Source: an uncultured Ruminococcus sp.
GTDB lineage: Bacteria; Bacillota; Clostridia; Oscillospirales; CAG-272
Direction: 5' to 3'
Length of the DNA: 8,233 nucleotides
NCBI GenBank assembly: GCA_902765885.1
Contig: CACXBN010000048.1
Span: 1-8,233 of the forward strand
In this document: positions 1 through 6,504 of the stretch, in pieces
Numbering within the stretch: position 1 is the first letter of the stretch
Layout: the number at the start of each line of letters is the position of its first letter
Notes under the pieces: model-generated
Database searches by the model: none
The model's input: only the letters and a program-made list of their open reading frames with translations
What the model was told of the DNA's origin: nothing
Position numbers and translations under genes: made by a program

Positions 1-125
1 ATAAACTGCACTGCTCTGTTCTCGCAGAACAGGCAATAAGTGCCGCGATTAAAAACTATTATGACAAGAACAATATCTCATATGACGATGATTTGTTTAA
101 AATTCTGAAAGAACACGCAGACTGA
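1..125 (+). CDS. nifU: Fe-S cluster assembly scaffold, NifU/IscU type (3' end only)
   Basis: This is the last 40 codons of a gene entering from the left, read in the frame starting at base 3 and ending at TGA 123-125. The visible peptide starts KLHCSVLAEQAISAAIKNYY. This matches the C-terminal helix region of IscU/NifU scaffolds, where the K(I/L)HCS motif carries the third conserved cluster-ligand cysteine (codon 12-14 here). Proteins of this family assemble [2Fe-2S] or [4Fe-4S] clusters from cysteine-desulfurase sulfur in the cytoplasm and pass them to apo-proteins. The HCS-LAE context fits IscU/NifU better than the Bacillus SufU type (inference from memory of the families). The tail after the helix, ending KEHAD, is longer than in E. 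coli IscU. The partner desulfurase is expected upstream, outside the window. A terminator follows directly, so the gene closes its own transcription unit. Confidence 0.8.
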   Translation, partial: KLHCSVLAEQAISAAIKNYYDKNNISYDDDLFKILKEHAD

Positions 126-136
126 AAATGATATGG

Positions 137-167
137 AAAAGGGACTGAAAAGTCTCTTTTTCTTATT
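137..167 (+). terminator. Rho-independent terminator after nifU
   Basis: The arms AAAAGGGACT (137-146) and AGTCTCTTTT (151-160) form a 10-bp stem with one G-U pair around a GAAA tetraloop (147-150). The stem runs into a T-rich tract (TTTTTCTTATTT). It lies 11 bases after the nifU stop and 20 bases before the next -35 box, so it separates the Fe-S gene from the pheST unit. Confidence 0.85.
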
Positions 168-186
168 TAATATTACATGTAAATTA

Positions 187-215
187 TTGAATACATCAAT
201 AAAAAATGGTATAAT
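187..215 (+). promoter_or_regulatory. Sigma-A type promoter of the pheST T-box transcript
   Basis: The -35 box TTGAAT (187-192) and a perfect -10 box TATAAT (210-215) are separated by exactly 17 bases. A TG at 207-208, one base before the -10, makes it an extended -10 promoter. Transcription is predicted to start near 222-223, just before the first T-box helix. It is the only strong promoter I could find in the window and should drive at least pheS and pheT. Confidence 0.88.
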
Positions 216-222
216 CATTAAA

Positions 223-481
223 GAATAAAGAAACGCTGTGATAAAGAGTGTTTCAAACAAAAAGAGGTATCAGAGAGTGATGTAATCAGCTGAAATACAT
301 CATTATCTCAGGTTTGAAGCTTTCACTTTAGAGGGATTTTTCCTATGCGGACAGAGTGAATCGAGTAGTTCTGTACGTCGGACGCGTTAAGTCCATAAAT
401 GAGATACCATTATATGGTATAATTCGGGTGGTACCACGGCCATGTCGTCCCTTACGTTTGTGAGGGACTATTTTTATTTTT
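223..481 (+). promoter_or_regulatory. T-box riboswitch, tRNA-Phe responsive, leader of pheST
   Basis: This leader senses the charging state of tRNA-Phe and lets transcription continue when uncharged tRNA binds. Stem I can be drawn in full: a K-turn with GAT 240-242 and GAG 331-333 around AAAG/CTTT (243-246/326-329); helices 250-258/312-320 and 264-269/304-309; the AGAGAG motif at 272-277; and the distal stem 278-284/296-302, whose loop holds GCTGAAA (289-295), matching the GNUGNAA consensus. The 3' side of the specifier loop reads TTTCA, placing UUC (Phe) at 322-324 with the usual purine after it. A stem II element (351-355/370-374), a IIA hairpin with CGTTA loop (380-394) and stem III (404-410/414-420) follow. 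The T-box core GGGTGGTACCACGG is at 426-439. Its UGGU bulge (429-432) would pair with an ACCA tRNA end, as expected for discriminator A of tRNA-Phe. Confidence 0.95.
447..481 (+). terminator. Regulated leader terminator of the pheST T-box
   Basis: GTCCCTTAC (447-455) pairs with GTGAGGGAC (460-468) over 9 bp with one G-U, a GTTT loop and a following run TATTTTTATTTTT. The 5' arm includes the CCC of the T-box antiterminator, so the two structures exclude each other. This is the off state when tRNA-Phe is charged. Confidence 0.93.
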
Positions 482-513
482 GAATAATATTTGAAAGGAT
501 TTCTTAAAAAATA

Positions 514-1527
514 ATGAGAGAAACTTTAGAAAGAATAAAAAATGAAGCTCTTGAAGCACTAGCTCAAAGCGACGCTCAAATCGAAGATTTAAGAATCAAA
601 TATCTTGGGAAAAAGGGAGAGCTGACTGCAGTTCTACGCGGAATGGGCTCACTGTCCGCTGAGGAAAGACCTGTTATCGGACAGCTTGCAAATGAAGTCA
701 GGGCTGCAATTGAAAACAAAATTACCGAACTCTCTCAGACTGCAAAGCAGAAGGCTCTGGACGAAAAATTGAAATCGGAAAAGATCGATGTTACGGTTCC
801 CGGAGAAAAGGTTAAGATAGGCCATGTTCATCCTCTTGATCTTGCTCAGAAACAGCTCGAAGATATTTTCCTCGGAATGGGATATACAATAGTTGACGGA
901 CCCGAAGTTGAATATGATTATTATAACTTCCAGGCTCTTAACATTCCCGAAGACCACCCCGCTCGCGATACTCAGGATACATTTTACATAACTGATAAAA
1001 TTTTGCTCAGATCACAGACTTCTCCGGTACAGGCAAGAGTTATGGAAAAAACACAGCCTCCGATTAAAATCATTTCTCCCGGAAGAGTTTATCGTTCCGA
1101 TGCAGTGGACGCAACACATTCTCCTCTCTTCCATCAGCTTGAAGGCCTTGTTGTGGACGAAGGTATCACAATGGGAGATCTGAAGGGCACTCTTGAACTT
1201 TTTGCAAAAAGAATGTTCGGCGATGAAACCAAGATCAGATTCAGACCGCACCACTTCCCTTTTACTGAACCGTCCGCTGAAGTAGATGTTTCGTGCTTCA
1301 TGTGCGGAGGCGAAGGATGCAGGTTCTGTAAGCATGAGGGATGGATAGAAATACTCGGCGCCGGTATGGTGCATCCGAATGTGCTCAGAAACTGCGGCAT
1401 AGATCCTGAAAAATACAGCGGTTTTGCTTTCGGACTCGGAATCGAGAGAATTGCTCTTCTGAAATATCACATAGATGATATGAGACTGCTATATGAAAAC
1501 GATATTCGTTTCCTCAATCAGTTTTAA
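514..1527 (+). CDS. pheS: Phenylalanyl-tRNA synthetase alpha subunit
   Basis: Catalytic subunit of the cytoplasmic (alpha-beta)2 PheRS, which activates phenylalanine with ATP and charges tRNA-Phe. The 337 residues match the usual bacterial length. Residues 1-90 form the N-terminal coiled-coil that contacts tRNA, including YLGKKGELTAVLRGMG. The class II core follows: motif 1 region FLGMGYTIVDGPEVEYDYYN (119-138), motif 2 region SPGRVYRSDAVDATHSPLFH (188-207) and motif 3 GFAFGLGIERIALL (303-316). Ala305 aligns with E. coli Ala294, which sets the size of the amino-acid pocket, so normal Phe selectivity is expected. Cys261, 264, 269 and 272 form a CX2CX4CX2C cluster seen in many bacterial PheS proteins. 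ATG 514 is the first usable start, with an in-frame stop at 505-507. The only Shine-Dalgarno-like sequence, GAAAGGA (493-499), is unusually far, 14 bases upstream. pheT follows after 21 bases. Confidence 0.97.
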   Translation: MRETLERIKNEALEALAQSDAQIEDLRIKYLGKKGELTAVLRGMGSLSAEERPVIGQLANEVRAAIENKITELSQTAKQKALDEKLKSEKIDVTVPGEKVKIGHVHPLDLAQKQLEDIFLGMGYTIVDGPEVEYDYYNFQALNIPEDHPARDTQDTFYITDKILLRSQTSPVQARVMEKTQPPIKIISPGRVYRSDAVDATHSPLFHQLEGLVVDEGITMGDLKGTLELFAKRMFGDETKIRFRPHHFPFTEPSAEVDVSCFMCGGEGCRFCKHEGWIEILGAGMVHPNVLRNCGIDPEKYSGFAFGLGIERIALLKYHIDDMRLLYENDIRFLNQF

Positions 1528-1548
1528 TCGGCTTAAGGAGAATTTAAA

Positions 1549-3951
1549 ATGAAATTATCTATGAAATGGCTGTCTGATTATACAGACGTTAATGATATAA
1601 GCATAAAGGATTATTGCGATAAAATGACAATGTCCGGCTCGAAAGTGGAAGGATACGATGAGCTCGGAACTGATGTTACCGGAGTTAAATGCGGCAAGAT
1701 ACTTAGCATAAGTCGTCATCCTAATGCAGAAAAGCTTGTGATATGTCAGGTTGATGTGGGAAAGGATGCTCCCGTACAAATCATAACTGCCGCAACAAAT
1801 GTTTTCGAAGGAGCTCTTGTTCCCGTAGCACTTGATGGTGCACATTTATGCGGAGATATAAACATAAAAACAAGCAAACTGCGCGGCGAAACCTCAGAGG
1901 GAATGTTCTGCTCAATCAGCGAACTTGGGCTGACTCTTCATGATATGCCAGGCGATGTCGAAGACGGAATTCTCATTCTAAATGATGTCAATCTCGGAGA
2001 TACAAAACCCGGAGATGATATTTCCGAAGTTCTCGGACTTAAAGATACCGTTGTAGAATTTGAAATCACATCCAACAGACCCGACTGCCTTTCTGTTATC
2101 GGTCTTGCAAGAGAAACAGGGGTTACATTCAACAGAAAATTCAATTATGAAAAGCCAAGTTTCAGATGCAGTGACAGCAATGATACTATCGACAATTATC
2201 TTTCCGTTAAAATCAGTAATCCCGACAAATGCTACAGGTATTCTGCCAGAGTAGTTAAGAACGTCAAGATCAAGCCGTCCCCATTATGGCTGAGAATGAG
2301 GCTGAGAGCATCCGGTGTTCGTCCAATAAACAATATAGTTGATATAACCAACTACGTAATGCTTGAATTCGGACAGCCCATGCATGCATTTGACTATAAA
2401 TGTCTCAGCGGTTCGAGTATTGACGTAAGAAACGCTTATGATAATGAGACTTTCGTTTCTCTTGACAGTATTCCACACACTCTGAATTCGTCTATGCTGG
2501 TTATTTCCGACAATACAAAAGCTGTAGCCTTAGCCGGAGTCATGGGTGGAGAAAACAGCGAGATCACAGATAACACACAGACTGTGGTATTTGAATCAGC
2601 CACATTCCATCCGGGCAGTGTTCGCAAAGCTGCACAGAAACTCGGAATGAGAACAGAATCATCTTCAAGATTCGAAAAGGGACTTGATGTTGAAAATACG
2701 ATGCCCGCACTGGACAGAGCATGTGAACTCATTGAACTCCTTGATGCCGGTGAAGTGGTTAACGGAACTATAGACATTTATCCGAATAAAAAGAAATTGT
2801 TTACCCTTCCCCTTGACTCAGAAAAAATCAATAAATTCCTCGGTATTGATCTTACCCGGGAAGAGATGGCAAATATCCTTAAATCACTGGAATTTGAAGT
2901 ATCCGATGATCTCAGACAAATTACCGTGCCGTCATTCCGAGATGACGTAAGATGCATGAATGACGTAGCTGAAGAAGTCCTCAGAATTTACGGGTATGAT
3001 AAAATTAAGTCTACTCTGTCAAGCACAGCCAAACCGACAGTGGGAGTGAGAACAGAACGCCAGTATTTCGATGAATCACTCGTTAACACCCTTATCGGTA
3101 TAGGTATAAATCAAATCGAGACATTTTCTTTCATCAGTCCTTCATGGTATGATAAAATCAGACTTGATAAAGATGACAATAGAAGGAAATGCATTACGAT
3201 AAAAAATCCTCTAGGTGAAGACACCTCTGTCATGAGAACGACTACGATTCCGTCCATGATGAAAATTCTTTCAGACAACTGCAATATGAAGAATTTCGAT
3301 GCGCAGCTGTTTGAATTGGGACGAATCTATTTGCCGACAAAAGAAAACGAACTCCCTGAAGAACCATCGAGACTTTCAATAGGCTTTACATGTAAAGACG
3401 GATTTTATAAGATGAAAGGTTTCGTAGAAGCCGTTCTTCAGAGTGCGGGCATAGAAAATCCGGAATTCATTTCATGTGATTCAGAACCTTCATTCCATCC
3501 CGGAAGATGTGCAGAAGTACACGTTTCCGGAAAGAAAATCGCACTGTTCGGCGAGATACATCCGCAGGTCATAGAAAATTATGGTCTTTCCCTTCCGGCT
3601 TATGTTGCGGAAATCGATGTAGACAATCTTTTCGAATTCAGAAGAAAAGAAATCATCTACACTCCGATCCCGAGACATCCTGCTGTTGAAAGAGACTTCT
3701 CATTCGTTTGTGATGAGAATATTGAAGCCGGTAAGATTGCCTCTGTGATAAAGAACTGCAGCAAACTGATTGAGAAAGTAGAACTGTTTGACATATATCG
3801 TGGGCATCAGATTGGAGAAGGAAAAAAGAGCATGTCTTATGCCGTGACCCTCAGATCATCCGACAGAACTCTGAACGATAATGATGCAAATGAAACCGTT
3901 AAGAACATCCTTGATGTTCTGAGCACAAAACTTGGAATTAAACTTCGCTGA
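1549..3951 (+). CDS. pheT: Phenylalanyl-tRNA synthetase beta subunit
   Basis: Non-catalytic but essential partner of PheS that binds tRNA and edits mischarged Tyr-tRNA-Phe. The 800 residues match full-length bacterial PheT. Domains in order: EMAP-II/OB-type tRNA-binding domain (about 40-155); linker with FEITSNRPDCLSVIGLARE (171-189); B3/4 editing domain (about 218-385) with GQPMHAFD (275-282), LAGVMGGENSEIT (328-340) and FESATFHP (348-355); B5 domain (about 412-478) ending PSFRDDVRCMNDVAEEVLRI then YGYD; class II-like catalytic-fold core (about 490-690); FDX-ACB anticodon-binding domain (about 704-800). His279 and Glu335 lie in the conserved editing-pocket motifs, so editing is probably intact (inference from family knowledge). 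A strong ribosome site AAGGAG (1535-1540) sits 8 bases before the ATG. It is co-transcribed with pheS under the T-box, and no terminator follows. Confidence 0.97.
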   Translation: MKLSMKWLSDYTDVNDISIKDYCDKMTMSGSKVEGYDELGTDVTGVKCGKILSISRHPNAEKLVICQVDVGKDAPVQIITAATNVFEGALVPVALDGAHLCGDINIKTSKLRGETSEGMFCSISELGLTLHDMPGDVEDGILILNDVNLGDTKPGDDISEVLGLKDTVVEFEITSNRPDCLSVIGLARETGVTFNRKFNYEKPSFRCSDSNDTIDNYLSVKISNPDKCYRYSARVVKNVKIKPSPLWLRMRLRASGVRPINNIVDITNYVMLEFGQPMHAFDYKCLSGSSIDVRNAYDNETFVSLDSIPHTLNSSMLVISDNTKAVALAGVMGGENSEITDNTQTVVFESATFHPGSVRKAAQKLGMRTESSSRFEKGLDVENTMPALDRACELIELLDAGEVVNGTIDIYPNKKKLFTLPLDSEKINKFLGIDLTREEMANILKSLEFEVSDDLRQITVPSFRDDVRCMNDVAEEVLRIYGYDKIKSTLSSTAKPTVGVRTERQYFDESLVNTLIGIGINQIETFSFISPSWYDKIRLDKDDNRRKCITIKNPLGEDTSVMRTTTIPSMMKILSDNCNMKNFDAQLFELGRIYLPTKENELPEEPSRLSIGFTCKDGFYKMKGFVEAVLQSAGIENPEFISCDSEPSFHPGRCAEVHVSGKKIALFGEIHPQVIENYGLSLPAYVAEIDVDNLFEFRRKEIIYTPIPRHPAVERDFSFVCDENIEAGKIASVIKNCSKLIEKVELFDIYRGHQIGEGKKSMSYAVTLRSSDRTLNDNDANETVKNILDVLSTKLGIKLR

Positions 3952-3981
3952 AAATCATTAAATTTAAGAAAGGATTCAAGT

Positions 3982-4554
3982 ATGAAAGAATATTATCCTA
4001 TCACTATTGCCGGGCTTGAAAGACATCTCCCCATATGCAAACTGAATGACAATCTTGCAATAGCAGGTTTCGTTATTTTTGGCGATCCGGAGCTCACAAC
4101 TGCCATTGCGGAAGAACTTCTTAGACTGGCTCCTGAATACGATTACATTATCACAGCAGAAGCAAAAGGAATTCCGATTGCGCATGAAATGGCAAGACTT
4201 GCCGGGAACCAAAAATATTTCGTTGCAAGAAAGAAAATGAAGGCATACATGAAAGAAGTCTTCAAAGTTGAAGTTCAGTCTATTACAACACAGGGAGTAC
4301 AGGAACTTTTCCTTGACAAGGAAGACGCAAAACTCATAAACGGCTCAAAGATCCTGATTGTAGATGATGTTATTTCAACAGGAGAATCACTTCGTGCAGT
4401 GGAAGAACTTGTTAAAGAAGCCGGTGGAGAGATCGTCGGTAAGATGGCTGTGCTAGCAGAAGGCGATGCGCAAACACGTAAAGATATCATTTATCTTGAA
4501 AAATTACCACTATTTGACGGTAACGGTGAAATTCTGAAAGATACACTGCATTAA
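3982..4554 (+). CDS. Purine phosphoribosyltransferase, adenine phosphoribosyltransferase-like
   Basis: A type I phosphoribosyltransferase of 190 residues, predicted to transfer the ribose-phosphate of PRPP to a nucleobase in purine salvage. The PRPP-binding signature is ILIVDDVISTGES (124-136), with the paired aspartates D128 and D129 and the phosphate-binding loop STGES. The pyrophosphate-side loop is AEAKG (59-63), and VARKKMK (81-87) occupies the usual Arg/Lys strand after it. The extended 100-123 segment before the PRPP motif and the VARK stretch recall both Apt and Xpt-type enzymes. My best label is an Apt-like family member; adenine, xanthine or hypoxanthine use cannot be settled by eye. 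No purine-riboswitch or PurR-type element was seen upstream. AAGAAAGGA (3966-3974) lies 7 bases before the ATG. The gene starts 30 bases after pheT without a terminator, so it probably shares the pheST transcript. Confidence 0.85.
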   Translation: MKEYYPITIAGLERHLPICKLNDNLAIAGFVIFGDPELTTAIAEELLRLAPEYDYIITAEAKGIPIAHEMARLAGNQKYFVARKKMKAYMKEVFKVEVQSITTQGVQELFLDKEDAKLINGSKILIVDDVISTGESLRAVEELVKEAGGEIVGKMAVLAEGDAQTRKDIIYLEKLPLFDGNGEILKDTLH

Positions 4555-4560
4555 TATATA

Positions 4561-4579
4561 AGCCGAATATTATTCGGCT
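4561..4579 (+). other. Intergenic stem-loop between the phosphoribosyltransferase gene and htpG
   Basis: AGCCGAA (4561-4567) pairs perfectly with TTCGGCT (4573-4579) around TATTA; the full inverted repeat is AGCCGAATA/TATTCGGCT. It begins 6 bases after the upstream stop. No T-run follows on the + strand (GACAGCAAATT), so it is a poor terminator. It may act as an mRNA 3'-end stabiliser, processing site or weak attenuator between the two genes; which one cannot be told from sequence. Confidence 0.6.
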
Positions 4580-4618
4580 GACAGCAAATTATCATATACG
4601 AAAACAAGGTGAATCATA

Positions 4619-6499
4619 ATGGCAAAAAAAACTACACGTGGCGGAATATCAATCGAACTTGAGCACATATTCCCCATCATCAAGAAATGGCTGTATTCGG
4701 AAAAAGAAATCTTTATCAGAGAAATCGTTTCAAATGCTTGTGATGCAATAACGAAATTGCGCAGATTGATATCGCTTGGTCAGGCCAAAGACATCAATCT
4801 TGAAAATGCAAGGATAAATGTTATACTTGATACTAAGCTGTCAACGATTACCGTAACCGATACAGGTATAGGTATGACAAAGGAAGAGCTTGAGAAATAT
4901 ATCTGTCAGATTGCTCTCTCAGGTGCTCTCGATTTTATACAGAAATACGAAGGAAGTGAGTCGGATTCACAGAACAACGGAATAATAGGTCATTTCGGAC
5001 TGGGTTTCTACTCATCGTTTATGGTTTCTGATAAAGTCGAAATAATAACAAAATCATACACAGGTTCAAAATGCGTAAAATGGACATGTACAGATGATGG
5101 TGATTATGAAATAGAAGAAGATTATGTTGATAAAGATAATCTTATAGGTGATTTTGGCACTGCTGTAATAATGCATATCAATGATGAAGGAAAAGAGTTT
5201 ATGAGCTCATATAAACTCAAGGATATACTTCATAAGTATTGTGCATTTATGCCTGAAGAGATTTATTTTATTGACGTTGAAGAGGATTCCAAAAAAGCAT
5301 CTGAAGATGACAAAAAGGATGAAAACGAACCCAAAAAATCCGAGCCGATTAATGATACCCATCCTCTTTGGCTGAAGAATCCTTCTGACTGCACAGAGGA
5401 AGAATACAAAGATTTTTACAGAAAAGTATTCAATGACTGGAAAGACCCTCTTTTCCATATTCATATCAAAGCTGATTATCCGTTGAACTTCAAAGGCATA
5501 CTATATTTCCCGAGGATAGGCAGTGAATTTGACAGACTCGAAGGTCAGGTAAAGCTGTATTATAATCAGGTCTTTGTAGCAGACAATATCAAAGAAGTAA
5601 TTCCAGAATATCTTCTTCTGCTCAAAGGTGTTCTTGACTGCCCTGAACTTCCTCTTAATGTTTCGAGAAGTTATTTGCAGAACAGCGGATATGTATCAAA
5701 AATATCCGCTCACATAACCAAAAAGGTTGCCGATAAACTCAACTCGATGTTCAGCCAGGACAGAAGCAACTATGAAAGCATATGGAAAGACCTGAAAGCT
5801 TTCGTTGAATACGGCTGTATGAGAGACAACAAGTTCTATGAACGAGTAAAAGACATTATTCTTTTAGAACAGACAGACGGAACATTCAAAACCATAAAAG
5901 AATATCTTGACAGCGCTAAAGAAACCAATGATAAAAAAATATACTATACCACTGATCCTGAAGCGCAGTCCAAGTATATTCAGATGTACAAGGATGCAGG
6001 CATAAATATAGCAGTGCTTGATAAAATAATCGACACACAGTTTATAAATGTCATTGAACAGGAAAACAATGATATTCATTTTGCAAGAATTGATGCCGAG
6101 GTTGCCGATGTTCTTAAAGCAGACGGTGAAGTAAATGAAATAACTGCCGTAGCTGATCTGTTTAAAAAAGTCGTAAACGATAAACTGAAGGTTACATTTG
6201 ACAGATTGAAAGACGCAACCGTCCCTGCAATTCTGAATGTTTCAGAAGAAACGAGAAGAATGAATGACATGATGAAGATGTACAAGATGGATGGCCTTCC
6301 GACTGAAGAAAATCTGATTGTAAATCTCTCATCCCCGCTTGTTGATAAAATGAACGGATTACTTGAATCGGAGCCTGAAAAAGCGGAAACGCTTGCGCGT
6401 CAGATATACATGCTTGCATCAATAGCACAGCGTCCGCTTACAGCAGAAGAGCTTGTAAAATATCTCGAAGATAACTACAAGATCCTTGAGATGCTTTAA
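4619..6499 (+). CDS. htpG: Molecular chaperone HtpG (bacterial Hsp90)
   Basis: Cytoplasmic ATP-driven dimeric chaperone of 626 residues, full length for the family. The N-terminal GHKL ATPase domain (1-220) shows the nucleotide-binding segments: IFIREIVSNACDA (31-43) with catalytic Glu35 and Asn39; DTGIGM (81-86); lid and glycine motif GHFGLGFYSSF (124-134); and GTAVIMHI (180-187). The middle domain (about 245-465) contains LYYNQVFVADN (313-323) and LNVSRSYLQ (346-354), whose Arg350 matches the conserved ATP-contacting arginine. The C-terminal dimerisation domain (about 485-626) includes ETRRMNDMMKMY (544-555). Between N and M domains, residues 221-243 form a Glu/Asp/Lys/Ser-rich linker, longer than in E. 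coli HtpG and reminiscent of eukaryotic Hsp90. AAGGTGA (4606-4612) lies 6 bases before the ATG. I found no CIRCE (HrcA) or CtsR operator and no clear promoter in the 64-base gap, so heat control is not evident. Confidence 0.97.
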   Translation: MAKKTTRGGISIELEHIFPIIKKWLYSEKEIFIREIVSNACDAITKLRRLISLGQAKDINLENARINVILDTKLSTITVTDTGIGMTKEELEKYICQIALSGALDFIQKYEGSESDSQNNGIIGHFGLGFYSSFMVSDKVEIITKSYTGSKCVKWTCTDDGDYEIEEDYVDKDNLIGDFGTAVIMHINDEGKEFMSSYKLKDILHKYCAFMPEEIYFIDVEEDSKKASEDDKKDENEPKKSEPINDTHPLWLKNPSDCTEEEYKDFYRKVFNDWKDPLFHIHIKADYPLNFKGILYFPRIGSEFDRLEGQVKLYYNQVFVADNIKEVIPEYLLLLKGVLDCPELPLNVSRSYLQNSGYVSKISAHITKKVADKLNSMFSQDRSNYESIWKDLKAFVEYGCMRDNKFYERVKDIILLEQTDGTFKTIKEYLDSAKETNDKKIYYTTDPEAQSKYIQMYKDAGINIAVLDKIIDTQFINVIEQENNDIHFARIDAEVADVLKADGEVNEITAVADLFKKVVNDKLKVTFDRLKDATVPAILNVSEETRRMNDMMKMYKMDGLPTEENLIVNLSSPLVDKMNGLLESEPEKAETLARQIYMLASIAQRPLTAEELVKYLEDNYKILEML

Positions 6500-6504
6500 A
6501 ATAT

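Noticed and set aside
78..260. Minus-strand 60-residue open frame with a hydrophobic N-terminus
   Set aside because: It is an AT-rich reading of the nifU terminator and pheST promoter region; no ribosome site, and both regulatory elements explain the sequence.
1294..1329. Novel zinc-finger insertion in PheS (CX2CX4CX2C)
   Set aside because: This cysteine cluster next to the GWIEILGAGMVHP segment is familiar from many bacterial PheS proteins, so it is not new.
1012..1470. Long open frames on the minus strand inside pheS
   Set aside because: They lie opposite strongly conserved synthetase motifs, show no family motif of their own and have no ribosome site or promoter; they are shadows of pheS.
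4555..4618. A separate htpG promoter or heat-shock operator
   Set aside because: CTGACA at 4578-4583 resembles a -35 box but no -10 lies 16-18 bases downstream, and no CIRCE or CtsR-type repeat is present.
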